Positions 1-8,538 of a stretch of 64,000 nt of DNA are shown here, piece after piece. This stretch comes from Rikenella microfusus (GTDB lineage: Bacteria > Bacteroidota > Bacteroidia > Bacteroidales > Tenuifilaceae), in contig DYKO01000015.1 of the NCBI GenBank assembly GCA_020722565.1, positions 1-64,000 on the forward strand. The letters are read 5' to 3'. The notes under the pieces are model-generated. The model ran no database searches and had not been told where the DNA came from. It saw only the letters and a list, made by a program, of their open reading frames with translations. The translations under genes and the position numbers were made by a program. Position 1 is the stretch's first letter. Every line of letters begins with the position of its first letter.

Positions 1-124
1 TCAAATATTTATCTGAAATTTTCAACTCTTTTACCAGTTCAGAAGCAGAATACAGTTCATGCTTTTTTAAAGCCATGTAACTTATGGCTCTAATTGCATA
101 TTGTGCTGTATTGGATAAATTCAT
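1..124 (-). CDS. Rrf2-family transcriptional regulator, N-terminal fragment
   Basis: The minus strand opens with an ATG at 122-124 and reads 41 codons to the window edge. The product begins MNLSNTAQYAIRAISYMAL and continues with a SASELVKELKISDKYL helix-turn-helix stretch, which is the classic N-terminus of Rrf2 proteins (IscR, NsrR, CymR relatives). These are winged-helix repressors, often sensing iron-sulfur status, nitric oxide or cysteine. The C-terminal half, where any cluster-binding cysteines would lie, is outside the window, so the signal cannot be told. A good phylum-type promoter lies directly upstream at 146-176. Confidence 0.85.
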   Translation of the reverse strand, partial: MNLSNTAQYAIRAISYMALKKHELYSASELVKELKISDKYL

Positions 125-145
125 ACTCCTAATTTATTGACATTG

Positions 146-176
146 CAAAGATAAAAAGAAGTTTTTAAAATTGCAA
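146..176 (-). promoter_or_regulatory. Bacteroidota promoter of the Rrf2-type gene
   Basis: On the minus strand a TTG (174-176) is followed after 20 bases by TATCTTTG (146-153), matching the -33 TTG / -7 TAnnTTTG consensus of this phylum. The start codon is about 22 bases downstream of the -7 box. Confidence 0.6.
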
Positions 177-773
177 TACATTTTTGTAGTATTTAAAAAT
201 TTCTTCAATCTATTAAAAGTCTTACTTTTAAGTTCTAATAAACTGTGTACTTCATTTATTTAACATACTTAAAGGGTAAATAGCTCAATTAGCGGAATCT
301 TACGTTGATGTTTTTGAGTTAAATTAACCTGAGTAATTTACCAACCTTGATATTAGACCTGCTTCACCTACTTATTATTATATTTTGTTCAAAGTAGTGG
401 AACGTATCCATAATCTCTAACTAAATAATGCCGCCAAAGCAATAAAAATTTAAGTCCCCAAAAACCAACTGTCATGATTTCATGCCCTAACGCTGATAGA
501 AAACTTTTCAAGTACTCTTTCAAACCCAAATGGCATAGTTTTACCTCAAAAGTCATATGCCCACCGTAACTTTATACTAATGAATCGCATTAACTTAATA
601 TCACAAACAGCATGGTAATAAGGTTCGTCCAACTTTTAAACACCTTTTCTTTTATAGCGCATTTCGCGACTAAGGTTTATTACAACGGAACTTGTAATGA
701 TTTTTTCAAGTGGGTTGAAAACCAGTTTGAAAACTAACTTCCCGACGATGTTTTTCCATTAATCCTTGATTAG

Positions 774-799
774 GCATTAGGAATGTAATGAACTAATGC
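774..799. repeat. Inverted repeat GCATTAG-N12-CTAATGC
   Basis: Perfect 7-base arms separated by 12 bases. The right arm CTAATGC recurs at 883-889 in the neighbouring palindrome. There is no T-run, so it is not an obvious terminator; a protein-binding site is possible. Confidence 0.4.
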
Positions 800-870
800 T
801 TAGTTTGTTGGTTGCTCAATGGGTATCAGGGTAATCTCCATAAACTATTGATTTAGTTGGCCTTTAGGCA

Positions 871-896
871 AAATTACATTAGCTAATGCGTAATTT
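871..896. repeat. Near-perfect palindrome around ATTAGCTAAT
   Basis: Arms of 12 bases (AAATTACATTAG and CTAATG..TAATTT) pair except for a two-base bulge. The inner CATTAGCTAATG is a perfect 12-base palindrome. It is related in sequence to the repeat at 774-799. Confidence 0.4.
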
Positions 897-1083
897 GGGT
901 TAATCGTACCAATGGTATAAAGTGTTTTTGATATCCAAGTTATCACTTTGAATTTAAAATATAGTCGAATGGATAACTCATCACTTTTAATTTTGCAGAA
1001 CACTAGGGAGTTAAAAAAGATAATATATTACATCTATCTGATATTCATTTTTTTATAAATTTTAATAGAAAAAAATATCATTT

Positions 1084-1117
1084 TTTGAACAATGAGTTTA
1101 ATTCATGTGTAGATTTG
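1084..1117 (+). promoter_or_regulatory. Promoter of the coiled-coil lipoprotein gene
   Basis: TTTG at 1084-1087 and TAGATTTG at 1110-1117, with 22 bases between them, approximate the -33/-7 consensus. The ATG lies 54 bases downstream. Confidence 0.45.
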
Positions 1118-1171
1118 GAACGAATTTTAACAACCTGTTAAAAAATAATTATTAACCCAAACATTTCGATT

Positions 1172-1768
1172 ATGAAAAAGACAATTGTACTTGGTTTTGC
1201 AGCCCTCACAATGGTTGCTATGCTTTCGAGTTGTGGCAAAGTACCACAGGAAAAAATTGATGCTGCCAATGCAGCTATTGATTCTGCTAAAGTGGCTGAA
1301 GCCGATGTATATCTTGCTGCTGATTTTACAGCTGTGCAAGATTCTATGAGTGCTGTAATGGCCGACATCGAAGTTCAAAAATCAAAACTTTTCAAGAAGT
1401 TTGGTCCTGCCAACGAAAAACTGGATCGTATTCTGACCATGGCTCAGCAACTTAAAGTAAATGCTGCTGCTAAGAAAGAAGAAGTTAAAAAGGAAGTTGA
1501 AGGCTTGATGACCGAGGTTGCTACCATGATGGAAGAAAACGGTAAGCTTATGAAGAAAGCTCCTCGTGGCAAGGAAGGCGCTGCTGTACTTGAACAAATG
1601 AAAGCCGAAATGACTGCTATTGAAGCTACTATTACTGAAGCTAAAGGTCTTTATGACAATGGTAAGTATATGGATGCTTCAAACAAGATGAAAGCTGCTA
1701 AGGAAAGCGCCACCAAAATTAATACTGAATTAAACGATGCCATTGCCAAAGTTAAAGTCAAAAAGTAA
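1172..1768 (+). CDS. Helical lipoprotein (DUF4398-like)
   Basis: A 198-residue exported lipoprotein. The signal peptide ends in a lipobox LSSC with the lipidated cysteine at residue 21. The rest is charged, alanine- and lysine-rich and almost wholly helical, with a repeated pattern of the kind seen in DUF4398 proteins (for example a YDNGKYMDASNKMKAAKE segment near residue 160). It probably lies in the envelope as an elongated helical bundle. The downstream L,D-transpeptidase has a similar helical region after its anchor, so the two may share a cell-wall role; this is inference. It has its own promoter and a strong terminator. Confidence 0.75.
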   Translation: MKKTIVLGFAALTMVAMLSSCGKVPQEKIDAANAAIDSAKVAEADVYLAADFTAVQDSMSAVMADIEVQKSKLFKKFGPANEKLDRILTMAQQLKVNAAAKKEEVKKEVEGLMTEVATMMEENGKLMKKAPRGKEGAAVLEQMKAEMTAIEATITEAKGLYDNGKYMDASNKMKAAKESATKINTELNDAIAKVKVKK

Positions 1769-1788
1769 TCGAATTTTTAAGAATTTTA

Positions 1789-1820
1789 ATCCCCGGAAGC
1801 TCTAACCGGGGATTTTTTTA
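1789..1820 (+). terminator. Rho-independent terminator
   Basis: An 8-bp stem ATCCCCGG / CCGGGGAT closed by a 9-base loop and followed by a run of seven T's, 21 bases after the lipoprotein stop codon. Confidence 0.85.
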
Positions 1821-1846
1821 TATTTGTTGAATTTGTTTAAAAAACA

Positions 1847-1877
1847 TTGACTCTGCTGTTTGTATTCATTAATTTTA
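1847..1877 (+). promoter_or_regulatory. Promoter of the L,D-transpeptidase block
   Basis: TTG at 1847-1849, a 20-base spacer and TAATTTTA followed by GCA. The last base of the -7 box differs from the consensus TAnnTTTG, but the spacing is ideal and the ATG lies 24 bases downstream. Confidence 0.5.
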
Positions 1878-1900
1878 GCATATTAAATGGATTTTAAAAA

Positions 1901-3043
1901 ATGAGGCCTTTTTACAAATACATTCTTCTGACCATTTCAATTTTTTTGATTTTAGGAGGTGGGGTTTCGCTATTTTATTACTCAATACCTACACCGCCGG
2001 TTGGTGAAGTTGAGTATGCCTTAGCTTCACTTCAGCAAGCATCCCAATCAAAAGCTCAGCGGTACTCCAAAAAAACCTACAAGAAAGCCAAAGCTTGCTT
2101 TGACTCTGCAATGAAGCATTGGAACTATCAAAATAAGCGCTTCATTCTGAAACGCGATTACCAAAAGGTATCATATTTTGCAAAAAAATCGGCCAAACTG
2201 GCCAAAAAGGCTACCAGAAGCTCATCAAACCTATCCAAAAACCTAGTTATAACTGTACGGGAAAACATAGATAAGTTATCAGAACTTATTGATAACATGA
2301 ATCAGCTATTCCATCGGCTACCCCTACCCGAAGACTATCGGAACAAGATATCCAAGGGTAAAATTCTCATAAATGAGGCAAATGTTGAATTCAAAAAAGG
2401 CGACTACCTCAGTGCCTCAGAAAAGATATCAGTAGCCGAGGAACTGATAATGGGCTCCTACAAAAAGAGTTTAGATGACATGGAGGAATACTTCAACTCA
2501 CAGCCCTACTGGAATAAACTGGTAAGAAACACCATACGAAACACGGCTAACAATAACTCCATGGCAATAGTTGTGGATAAGTTTGCCCGTAAACTTTACA
2601 TTTACCAAAACGGCTTAAAAAAATACGAATTCGAAGCAGAGTTCGGGAAAAACTGGATGGGGCGCAAACGACTAAAAGGCGATAAGGCCACACCCGAAGG
2701 GATCTACCTTATTAAAAGTAAAATTCCTGCTAAGAAAACAAAGTACTTTAGAGCATTGCTACTCAACTACCCCAATGCAGCCGATATTGCCTACTTTAAT
2801 CAGGAAAAGGCAAAGGGACGAATTCCCAAGAATGCCCATATAGGCGGTTTAATTGAAATACATGGCGATGGAGGCAAGGGAACAGATTGGACTGATGGCT
2901 GCATAGCTCTTACCAATGCAGATATGCTTAAGGTTTACAAAATTGTTGAACCTGGAACCCCCGTAGTTATAGTTGGCTCAATAGCCGATTTTAATACCGT
3001 AGCATCGAATTTAAATATTAAACGAAGCCACACTAAAGGTTAA
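1901..3043 (+). CDS. Membrane-anchored L,D-transpeptidase (YkuD domain)
   Basis: A 380-residue protein with one N-terminal membrane segment (residues 6-28), a basic helical region to about residue 210 resembling DUF4398, and a C-terminal YkuD domain. The catalytic signature is visible as IEIHGDGG (His321) and WTDGCIAL (Cys334). YkuD enzymes form or edit 3-3 peptide cross-links in peptidoglycan, or attach proteins to it, in the periplasm. The long helical spacer could place the active site away from the membrane. The next gene starts two bases after the stop and is a second YkuD protein, so they are probably co-transcribed. Confidence 0.88.
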   Translation: MRPFYKYILLTISIFLILGGGVSLFYYSIPTPPVGEVEYALASLQQASQSKAQRYSKKTYKKAKACFDSAMKHWNYQNKRFILKRDYQKVSYFAKKSAKLAKKATRSSSNLSKNLVITVRENIDKLSELIDNMNQLFHRLPLPEDYRNKISKGKILINEANVEFKKGDYLSASEKISVAEELIMGSYKKSLDDMEEYFNSQPYWNKLVRNTIRNTANNNSMAIVVDKFARKLYIYQNGLKKYEFEAEFGKNWMGRKRLKGDKATPEGIYLIKSKIPAKKTKYFRALLLNYPNAADIAYFNQEKAKGRIPKNAHIGGLIEIHGDGGKGTDWTDGCIALTNADMLKVYKIVEPGTPVVIVGSIADFNTVASNLNIKRSHTKG

Positions 3044-3045
3044 TT

Positions 3046-3759
3046 ATGTTGAATAATAACTCTGACTCAATCGATAATCTGATCCCCAAGGGTTTGAGTA
3101 AATCCTGGAGGATATTTATATACGTCGATGTCATTCTTTTGGGACTTATTTTGCTTTTTCTATTCTCCCTTTATCTTACTCAACCATTGGTTGATGTACT
3201 GGTTAGGAATAAACTAAACATCTCTTCAGTTGACTCAACGGAAATCATCACCCCAAACCCACAAAAACTAAAAAAAGAGGTAACCAAATATAAACAAAAA
3301 TTTTTAGCACTAACGCCAGTGCAACCTTACATTGTGGTAAATACCACATATAACCGCTTTAAACTCTACAAAAAACGCAAGCAAATTCGTGAGGGTTTCT
3401 GCAGTACCGGAAGTTACACGCTTTTAAAATCACGCGATAAAAGGGAGTGGATTTTCCATACCCCTAAGGGTATGTATAGGGTTCTGGGCAAAGTAACCAA
3501 TCCGGTATGGCGCCGCCCCGACTGGTCGTTTGTTGAGGAGGGGCTTCCTATTCCTCCACCAAACCACCCATCACGTTGGGAGGCAGGCGTACTCGGCGAT
3601 TACGCACTAAGCATTGGCAATGGTTACCTCATTCATGGAACCATCTACAAGCGATTCCTTGGCATGCCGGTAACACACGGCTGTATTAGAATGAACGACG
3701 AAGACCTTGAGGCCGTTTTTAAAACGCTGGAGATAGGATCAAAAGTTTACGTTTACTAA
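3046..3759 (+). CDS. Second L,D-transpeptidase (YkuD/ErfK-like)
   Basis: 237 residues with an N-terminal membrane anchor (about 24-45) and a YkuD domain from about residue 95. The active-site motif reads YLIHGT (His197) followed by THGCIRM (Cys213), closer to the canonical HG...HGCIRM form than its upstream neighbour. Periplasmic peptidoglycan 3-3 cross-linking is the expected reaction. It is the middle gene of a tight three-gene block, with two-base spacing to the gene before and eight-base spacing to the gene after. Confidence 0.88.
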   Translation: MLNNNSDSIDNLIPKGLSKSWRIFIYVDVILLGLILLFLFSLYLTQPLVDVLVRNKLNISSVDSTEIITPNPQKLKKEVTKYKQKFLALTPVQPYIVVNTTYNRFKLYKKRKQIREGFCSTGSYTLLKSRDKREWIFHTPKGMYRVLGKVTNPVWRRPDWSFVEEGLPIPPPNHPSRWEAGVLGDYALSIGNGYLIHGTIYKRFLGMPVTHGCIRMNDEDLEAVFKTLEIGSKVYVY

Positions 3760-3767
3760 TAACCACC

Positions 3768-4553
3768 ATGAACAGAAGCATTAAGATTTTAATAACATCG
3801 ACCTTTTCAACAATTACGGTTTTAGCCATCGTTTTTACCACCCTTAAAACCATTGCATACCGTAAAGCGTTAAACCAGTTTGAAAACTATTTCCTAAAGG
3901 AAGCTGAAAGAAGGAAGGATAAACTGCTCTGGACTAATAGGCCCGACTCTGTAACATTAACACTACTAAAAGATAGGGCTTACTACTCTGCGCAGTTTGA
4001 GGCATCGAAATCAGACTCCATTTGCCTAATAGTAAATATACCCGACAGTACTGTAGCCCTTTACCTTAAGGGTGTAATGGTGCATTCGGCAAAATTGGAA
4101 CATTTCAAAATTAGTCCACTATTTAAAGCAATTAATCCGGCAATTTCAAATTACGCAAAATCCTTACCTTTTAAAGGGATGGGTCAGATTTCAACCATTC
4201 GAAAAATGCCCCTGATGGTTAAAATTGCCCCTCGTGATACATCGGAGTACACGCCCGATGTTGTGCCCGATACCACTGATCTAGAGCCGGTTAATTTCAT
4301 CATTGAGCTAAAACCCAATGTTCAGCTATACTTCTACGAATCAAACTCATCGCAATCGTCCGATGGCTTTAGCCATTTTAAATTCGATTTAAAGGAAAGA
4401 ATTCGCACCCTAAAACAGGACTTTAAGCGAATTTCAAAATTTAACTATCCTGTTTATAAACCCTATATTCGAATACGTATAAATAAAAGGGATGCCAAAA
4501 TTATTTACAGAGCGCTACCCAATAAGGGACAGGTTATTCTAATGTTAGAATAA
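3768..4553 (+). CDS. Membrane-anchored protein of unknown function, third gene of the L,D-transpeptidase block
   Basis: A 261-residue protein that I do not recognise. Residues 5-27 form a signal anchor. The remainder is predicted mixed alpha/beta with a lysine- and arginine-rich C-terminal part. There is no cysteine-histidine transpeptidase motif. A short acidic, proline-containing linker near residues 160-175 ([18 protein letters not shown]) separates two halves. It sits eight bases after the second transpeptidase and ends at a terminator, so it is very likely in the same transcript and may help or regulate these enzymes; that role is guessed from position only. Confidence 0.6.
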   Translation: MNRSIKILITSTFSTITVLAIVFTTLKTIAYRKALNQFENYFLKEAERRKDKLLWTNRPDSVTLTLLKDRAYYSAQFEASKSDSICLIVNIPDSTVALYLKGVMVHSAKLEHFKISPLFKAINPAISNYAKSLPFKGMGQISTIRKMPLMVKIAPRDTSEYTPDVVPDTTDLEPVNFIIELKPNVQLYFYESNSSQSSDGFSHFKFDLKERIRTLKQDFKRISKFNYPVYKPYIRIRINKRDAKIIYRALPNKGQVILMLE

Positions 4554-4556
4554 AAA

Positions 4557-4585
4557 AAGGCTGAGAGCACTCAGCCTTTTCTTTT
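4557..4585. terminator. Terminator of the L,D-transpeptidase block
   Basis: A perfect 9-bp stem AAGGCTGAG / CTCAGCCTT with a 4-base loop, followed by TTCTTTT on the plus strand. On the minus strand it is followed by T-rich sequence just past the tRNA-Pro, so it may serve both. Confidence 0.85.
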
Positions 4586-4587
4586 GG

Positions 4588-4661
4588 TCGGGGTGGGGAG
4601 ACTCGAACTCCCGGCCTCTACGTCCCGAACGTAGCGCGCTAGCCAACTGCGCCACACCCCG
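4588..4661 (-). tRNA. tRNA-Pro (CGG)
   Basis: A 74-base cloverleaf on the minus strand. The acceptor arms CGGGGTG / CACCCCG pair perfectly, the T arm contains GTTCGAGTC, and the anticodon loop TTCGGGA lies between CTACG and CGTAG, giving anticodon CGG (reads CCG). The CCA end is not encoded. Confidence 0.95.
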
Positions 4662-4775
4662 AAACCGCATTTAGGAGTGCAAAATTACTATTATTTTATT
4701 TTATAAAAATTTTATCAACTTGTTTTTTGGATTTTTTTTAACTTGGGTTAAAATAAAAAATATTGTGTAAATGCC

Positions 4776-6047
4776 ATGGAAGAGTTGCTGCTTCATTTTA
4801 TCTGGAGGTATCAGCCCTACATACTTAATGGACTAAAAACTGTTAACGGTGAACCTATTGAAATTATCGATCCCGGACTATACAACACCGATTCGGGTCC
4901 TGATTTTTCTAACGCAAAAATTCGTATTGGTCAAACCCTGTGGGCAGGTAATGTTGAAATGCACATTAAATCATCGGACTGGTTTAACCATAAACACCAT
5001 AGCAATAAGGCATACGACAACGTAATACTTCATGTTGTAGTTGACGCCGATAAAATTGCCACCAACACCAGTGGCACACCCCTTCCCACGCTTGTTGTAC
5101 CCTACCCCTCAGATTTAGCTCAAGAGTTCCATGAACTTATACAGTCGCAAAACTGGATTGCATGCTCCCAGAAGATTAAAGAAATGGACACCTTGCTAAT
5201 TAGTTCCACTATCGATAGAATGCTATCCGAAAGGCTCGAAGCCAAAACTACTAGGGTTATGGAACTGGTTGAAACATCTTGCAATAGTTGGGAGGAAGCT
5301 TTCTACCAAGATTTTGCCAGATCAATTGGCCTTAAAAACAATGCCCTACCCTTTCAGCTGCTTGCCAGATATACACCTCTGAAAATACTTGCTAAACACA
5401 AGAACAATATATTTCAACTCGAAGCCTTGCTTTTTGGTCAATCGGGACTCCTAAACAAGGCTAAACCCGATGAATACGCTGAAGCTCTCAAAAAGGAATA
5501 CAGATTTCTGCGAAATAAATTCAATCTAACCCCCATAGATTATAGCCTTTGGAAGTTCTTACGACAACGCCCTGCATCATTTCCTACCATCAGAATTGCC
5601 CAACTAGCCCAGATTATTTTCAGCTCAATGGGACTTTTTGCCCAACTTATGGAAGTAAATTCGTTTATAGATATTGCAAAACTTTTAAAAGTTAGTGTTT
5701 CAGATTACTGGAAGGGACACTACACATTTGGAGAAAAATCAAATCACACCCCAAAACATCTTGGCATTGAAACTATTAAAACAATCACCATAAATTCAAT
5801 CATTCCCTTTATGTTTGCCTATGGAAGATTGAGAAACAAACAACATCTGGAGCATAAAGCACTTGACCTCTTACAGGCTCTACCCCCAGAGAATAACTCT
5901 ATCATCAAAAAATTCTCAATATATGGTCTAAAAGGTATAAATGCCTATGATACCCAGGCGTTGCTTCATCTTAAAAGCCACTATTGCGACATCCGAAAAT
6001 GTATTTATTGCCCAATAGGTGTTAGGATTTTAAGAAAACTACCTTAA
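4776..6047 (+). CDS. DUF2851 family protein
   Basis: 423 residues. The start MEELLLHFIWRYQPY and the following DPGLYNTDSGPDFSNAKIRI and WAGNVEMHIKSSDW segments are diagnostic of DUF2851, a family common in Bacteroidota and without an assigned function. The C-terminus is helical and ends with a small cysteine cluster, CDIRKCIYC, that may bind a metal or an iron-sulfur cluster. No signal peptide is seen, so it is likely cytoplasmic. The gene precedes the potassium-channel gene by 25 bases on the same strand. Confidence 0.85.
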   Translation: MEELLLHFIWRYQPYILNGLKTVNGEPIEIIDPGLYNTDSGPDFSNAKIRIGQTLWAGNVEMHIKSSDWFNHKHHSNKAYDNVILHVVVDADKIATNTSGTPLPTLVVPYPSDLAQEFHELIQSQNWIACSQKIKEMDTLLISSTIDRMLSERLEAKTTRVMELVETSCNSWEEAFYQDFARSIGLKNNALPFQLLARYTPLKILAKHKNNIFQLEALLFGQSGLLNKAKPDEYAEALKKEYRFLRNKFNLTPIDYSLWKFLRQRPASFPTIRIAQLAQIIFSSMGLFAQLMEVNSFIDIAKLLKVSVSDYWKGHYTFGEKSNHTPKHLGIETIKTITINSIIPFMFAYGRLRNKQHLEHKALDLLQALPPENNSIIKKFSIYGLKGINAYDTQALLHLKSHYCDIRKCIYCPIGVRILRKLP

Positions 6048-6072
6048 ATTTAACGCATCTATAGAAAATGCT

Positions 6073-7077
6073 ATGGACCATAAGGGTAAACATTCTTTAA
6101 TCTTTGCAATTTCAATACTCATTTTAATCATCTCTATTGGCATATTAGGATACACCCAAATTGAAGGGTTTTCATTTGTTGAAGCCTTTTACATGACAAT
6201 AATTACCATAGGGACTGTGGGATTTAGAGAGGTTCACCCGTTATCCATTGAAGGAATGCTTTTCACCTCCTTTCTTATCATTATAAGCATCGTTTTTTTT
6301 GCCTATGGAGTCTCATACCTAGCCCGATATTTTTCAGAGAGAATTTTAACCCGTTACTCAAACAGGTACATCATGGAAAAACAGATTTCAAAACTCAAGA
6401 ATCATGTCATAGTTGTGGGATATGGGCGAAACGGTTCGCAAGCAGTTGAGGAACTCCTAGCCCATAACATACCCGTGGTTGTAATTGAGAACAGGCCCAA
6501 AGTTGTTGAGTACATCAAAGAAAATCCCAAAATACTATACATTGAGGGCGATGCCACGGAAGATAATACACTAAAACTTGCAGGAGTAGCCCAAGCAAAA
6601 GCACTAATAACTGCATTGGCAAATGATGCCGATAACCTATTTGTAGTAATCACAGCACGAGAAATCAACCCGGATATCCTAATTATTAGTCGTGCATCGG
6701 CCATTGCAAACGACAAGAAGCTTAAACTTGCAGGAGCAGATAATGTAATTCTCCCCGACAAGGTTGGCGGGCAGAAAATGGCCAAGTTGGTCATTCAACC
6801 CGACATACTAGAGTTTGTTGAGAATATCATGCTTAAACGAATTGGAGAGGTTAGTCTTTTTGAAATATCTTACGAATCCAGTAAAAACATCAGCATTAAA
6901 ACCATACAGGAATTAGGCTTAAGGGAACAAACCGGTGCCAATATCATTGGTGTAAAAACTTCGCTTGGCGAGTACATCTTAAACCCTTCCCCAAACTACA
7001 CGCTTACCCCAAAAACCATGCTTTTTGTCCTGGGAACCAAAGAACAAGTTGAAAACCTAAAAAAAATATTATCATAA
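6073..7077 (+). CDS. Two-TM potassium channel with RCK (TrkA-N/TrkA-C) domains
   Basis: 334 residues. Residues 8-28 and 63-88 are membrane helices that flank a pore loop with the filter-like sequence TIGTVGFREV. A Rossmann-type TrkA-N domain begins near residue 110 with VVGYGRNG, and a TrkA-C domain occupies about 250-334. The layout matches ligand-gated K+ channels such as MthK and Kch. The usual TVGYGD filter is altered: Phe replaces Tyr and Arg replaces the next Gly, so conductance or selectivity may differ. The downstream SDR gene follows after one base. Confidence 0.8.
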   Translation: MDHKGKHSLIFAISILILIISIGILGYTQIEGFSFVEAFYMTIITIGTVGFREVHPLSIEGMLFTSFLIIISIVFFAYGVSYLARYFSERILTRYSNRYIMEKQISKLKNHVIVVGYGRNGSQAVEELLAHNIPVVVIENRPKVVEYIKENPKILYIEGDATEDNTLKLAGVAQAKALITALANDADNLFVVITAREINPDILIISRASAIANDKKLKLAGADNVILPDKVGGQKMAKLVIQPDILEFVENIMLKRIGEVSLFEISYESSKNISIKTIQELGLREQTGANIIGVKTSLGEYILNPSPNYTLTPKTMLFVLGTKEQVENLKKILS

Positions 7078-7078
7078 G

Positions 7079-7966
7079 ATGAGAGTGCTTGTAACCGGTG
7101 CAAATGGATTGGTTGGGAAAAAAATTGCCCAACAACTTTCAAAAAATGGCAATCTAGAGGTTTACGCAACATCCTTAAAAAAAATCAATCTGGACGGAAT
7201 TACCGCCTTTACATCAAACCTTCTCAATGCCAATATTAACCAAATGGTTGAAGACATCAAACCCGATGCGCTTATTCACTGCGCAGCCCTATCGAGCCCC
7301 GACGCCTGCGATGTTGACCGTTTTGCAGCCAAGCGAATGAATGTTGAGCTTACCCAGCGCATTGTATCCGCCTGCGAGGATTACCATGTACGCTTGGTAT
7401 TTCTTTCCACTGATTTTGTATTCGATGGGCAAAAGGGAAGCTACATCGAAGATGATACTGCAAATCCTATAAACTACTACGGAGAATCGAAGCTGGAAGC
7501 AGAAAAAATTATACATAAAGCAAACATTCCATCGGCCATTATCCGAACCTCATTGGTTTACGGATATGAACAGAAGCTATCGCGTCCTAATATTCTAACA
7601 CAGGTTATCGAATACCTTGGGAAAAACCAAACCTACAAGGTACCCACCGATCAAATACGAACTCCCACCTATGCCAAAGATTTGGCAATTGCCATTGAAC
7701 AAATATGTCTTAATGATGTAAATGGACTATTCCATGTTTCCTGCGACGAAGTTATTTCCGTTGCCGATTTTGCCAAAACCATAGCAACAACCTTTGGTTT
7801 TAGTACCGATTTGCTCCAATCGATTAAATCTTCGGAGCTACCTCAGGCAGCTCTTAGGCCCAAAAACACATCCCTTGTTATAAAAAAAATCAAAGACGCC
7901 ATAAATTATACACCAACACCCATTGAATTAGCCCTAAGACAAATAAAAACAAACCACAACCTATAA
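7079..7966 (+). CDS. NAD(P)-dependent sugar-nucleotide reductase-like SDR (RmlD family)
   Basis: 295 residues of extended short-chain dehydrogenase fold. The N-terminal VTGANGLVGKKIA is the nucleotide-binding glycine motif, ALIHCAA follows, STDFVFDG marks the active-site serine/threonine strand, and YYGESK contains the catalytic Tyr-xxx-Lys. The overall pattern is that of dTDP-4-dehydrorhamnose reductase (RmlD). No other rhamnose genes are nearby, so the true substrate is uncertain. It follows the channel gene by a single base, which suggests translational coupling but no clear shared function. Confidence 0.78.
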   Translation: MRVLVTGANGLVGKKIAQQLSKNGNLEVYATSLKKINLDGITAFTSNLLNANINQMVEDIKPDALIHCAALSSPDACDVDRFAAKRMNVELTQRIVSACEDYHVRLVFLSTDFVFDGQKGSYIEDDTANPINYYGESKLEAEKIIHKANIPSAIIRTSLVYGYEQKLSRPNILTQVIEYLGKNQTYKVPTDQIRTPTYAKDLAIAIEQICLNDVNGLFHVSCDEVISVADFAKTIATTFGFSTDLLQSIKSSELPQAALRPKNTSLVIKKIKDAINYTPTPIELALRQIKTNHNL

Positions 7967-8074
7967 TTGGTTTTTTCATTATAAATTTAATTGTACTACT
8001 GCAACTTATAAAATAATATAAAAAAGATAATTGAAAAAAGGTAGAGTTAAATACTGATATTGAAAAAAAGGTTA

Positions 8075-8082
8075 TATCTTTG
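8075..8082 (+). promoter_or_regulatory. -7 box of rpsO
   Basis: TATCTTTG followed by CAC fits TAnnTTTG well. The nearest TTG (8060-8062) is only 12 bases upstream, so the -33 element is unclear. The rpsO ATG is 44 bases downstream. Confidence 0.5.
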
Positions 8083-8126
8083 CACTTCAAATTAAGTAGT
8101 TAATCTACCCACTAATTATCAGTGTT

Positions 8127-8399
8127 ATGAACTATTTGACGGCCGAAAAGAAACAGGAAATTTTTGAGAAGTACGGGAAGTCCAATACCGATACTGGCTC
8201 ACCCGAGAGTCAGATTGCGCTATTCTCCTACCGTATTAACCATTTAACCGAGCATTTAAGAGTACACCGCAAGGATTACGGGACTCAGCGTGCCCTGTTA
8301 AAATTGGTGGGTAAGCGTAGGAGGCTTTTGGATTACTTGAAAGAAAACGATATTGAAAGATATCGATCGATAGTAAAGGAGTTAAATCTCAGAAAGTAA
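8127..8399 (+). CDS. rpsO: 30S ribosomal protein S15
   Basis: 90 residues, the normal length for S15. The sequence carries the family signatures [32 protein letters not shown] and LLDYL. S15 binds the central domain of 16S rRNA early in 30S assembly. As in many bacteria the gene stands directly before pnp; here a terminator lies between them, which may limit read-through. Confidence 0.97.
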   Translation: MNYLTAEKKQEIFEKYGKSNTDTGSPESQIALFSYRINHLTEHLRVHRKDYGTQRALLKLVGKRRRLLDYLKENDIERYRSIVKELNLRK

Positions 8400-8404
8400 G
8401 AACT

Positions 8405-8435
8405 AAAAAGGCAATTACTAAAATTGCCTTTTTTT
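8405..8435 (+). terminator. Terminator after rpsO
   Basis: AAAAAGGCAATT and AATTGCCTTTTT form a stem with a 5-base loop, ending in seven T's, six bases after the stop codon. Confidence 0.85.
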
Positions 8436-8538
8436 AATCCATGCCAACTCTAGGGGGTTTTAAAGCCCTCTAGGGTTAATTGTTTAAGCAAATAACTATT
8501 TCAATTATTATACTATCATTTACCATTTAATTTAAAGT

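Larger units (their letters stand above)
177..1083. other. Gene-free region of about 0.9 kb
   Basis: No open frame of useful length on either strand and no recognisable RNA gene. The stretch is A+T-rich with scattered stops in all frames. It contains two inverted repeats (774-799 and 871-896) that share a CTAATGC arm and a TAATTTTG box at 988-995 that could be a weak promoter. It may be decayed coding sequence, but nothing can be identified in it. Confidence 0.5.

Noticed and set aside
6402-6794. Minus-strand open frame of 130 codons
   Set aside because: Antisense to the RCK domain of the channel gene, with no supporting feature.
7890-8090. Minus-strand open frame before rpsO
   Set aside because: Covers A+T-rich intergenic sequence and the end of the SDR gene; no promoter or motif.
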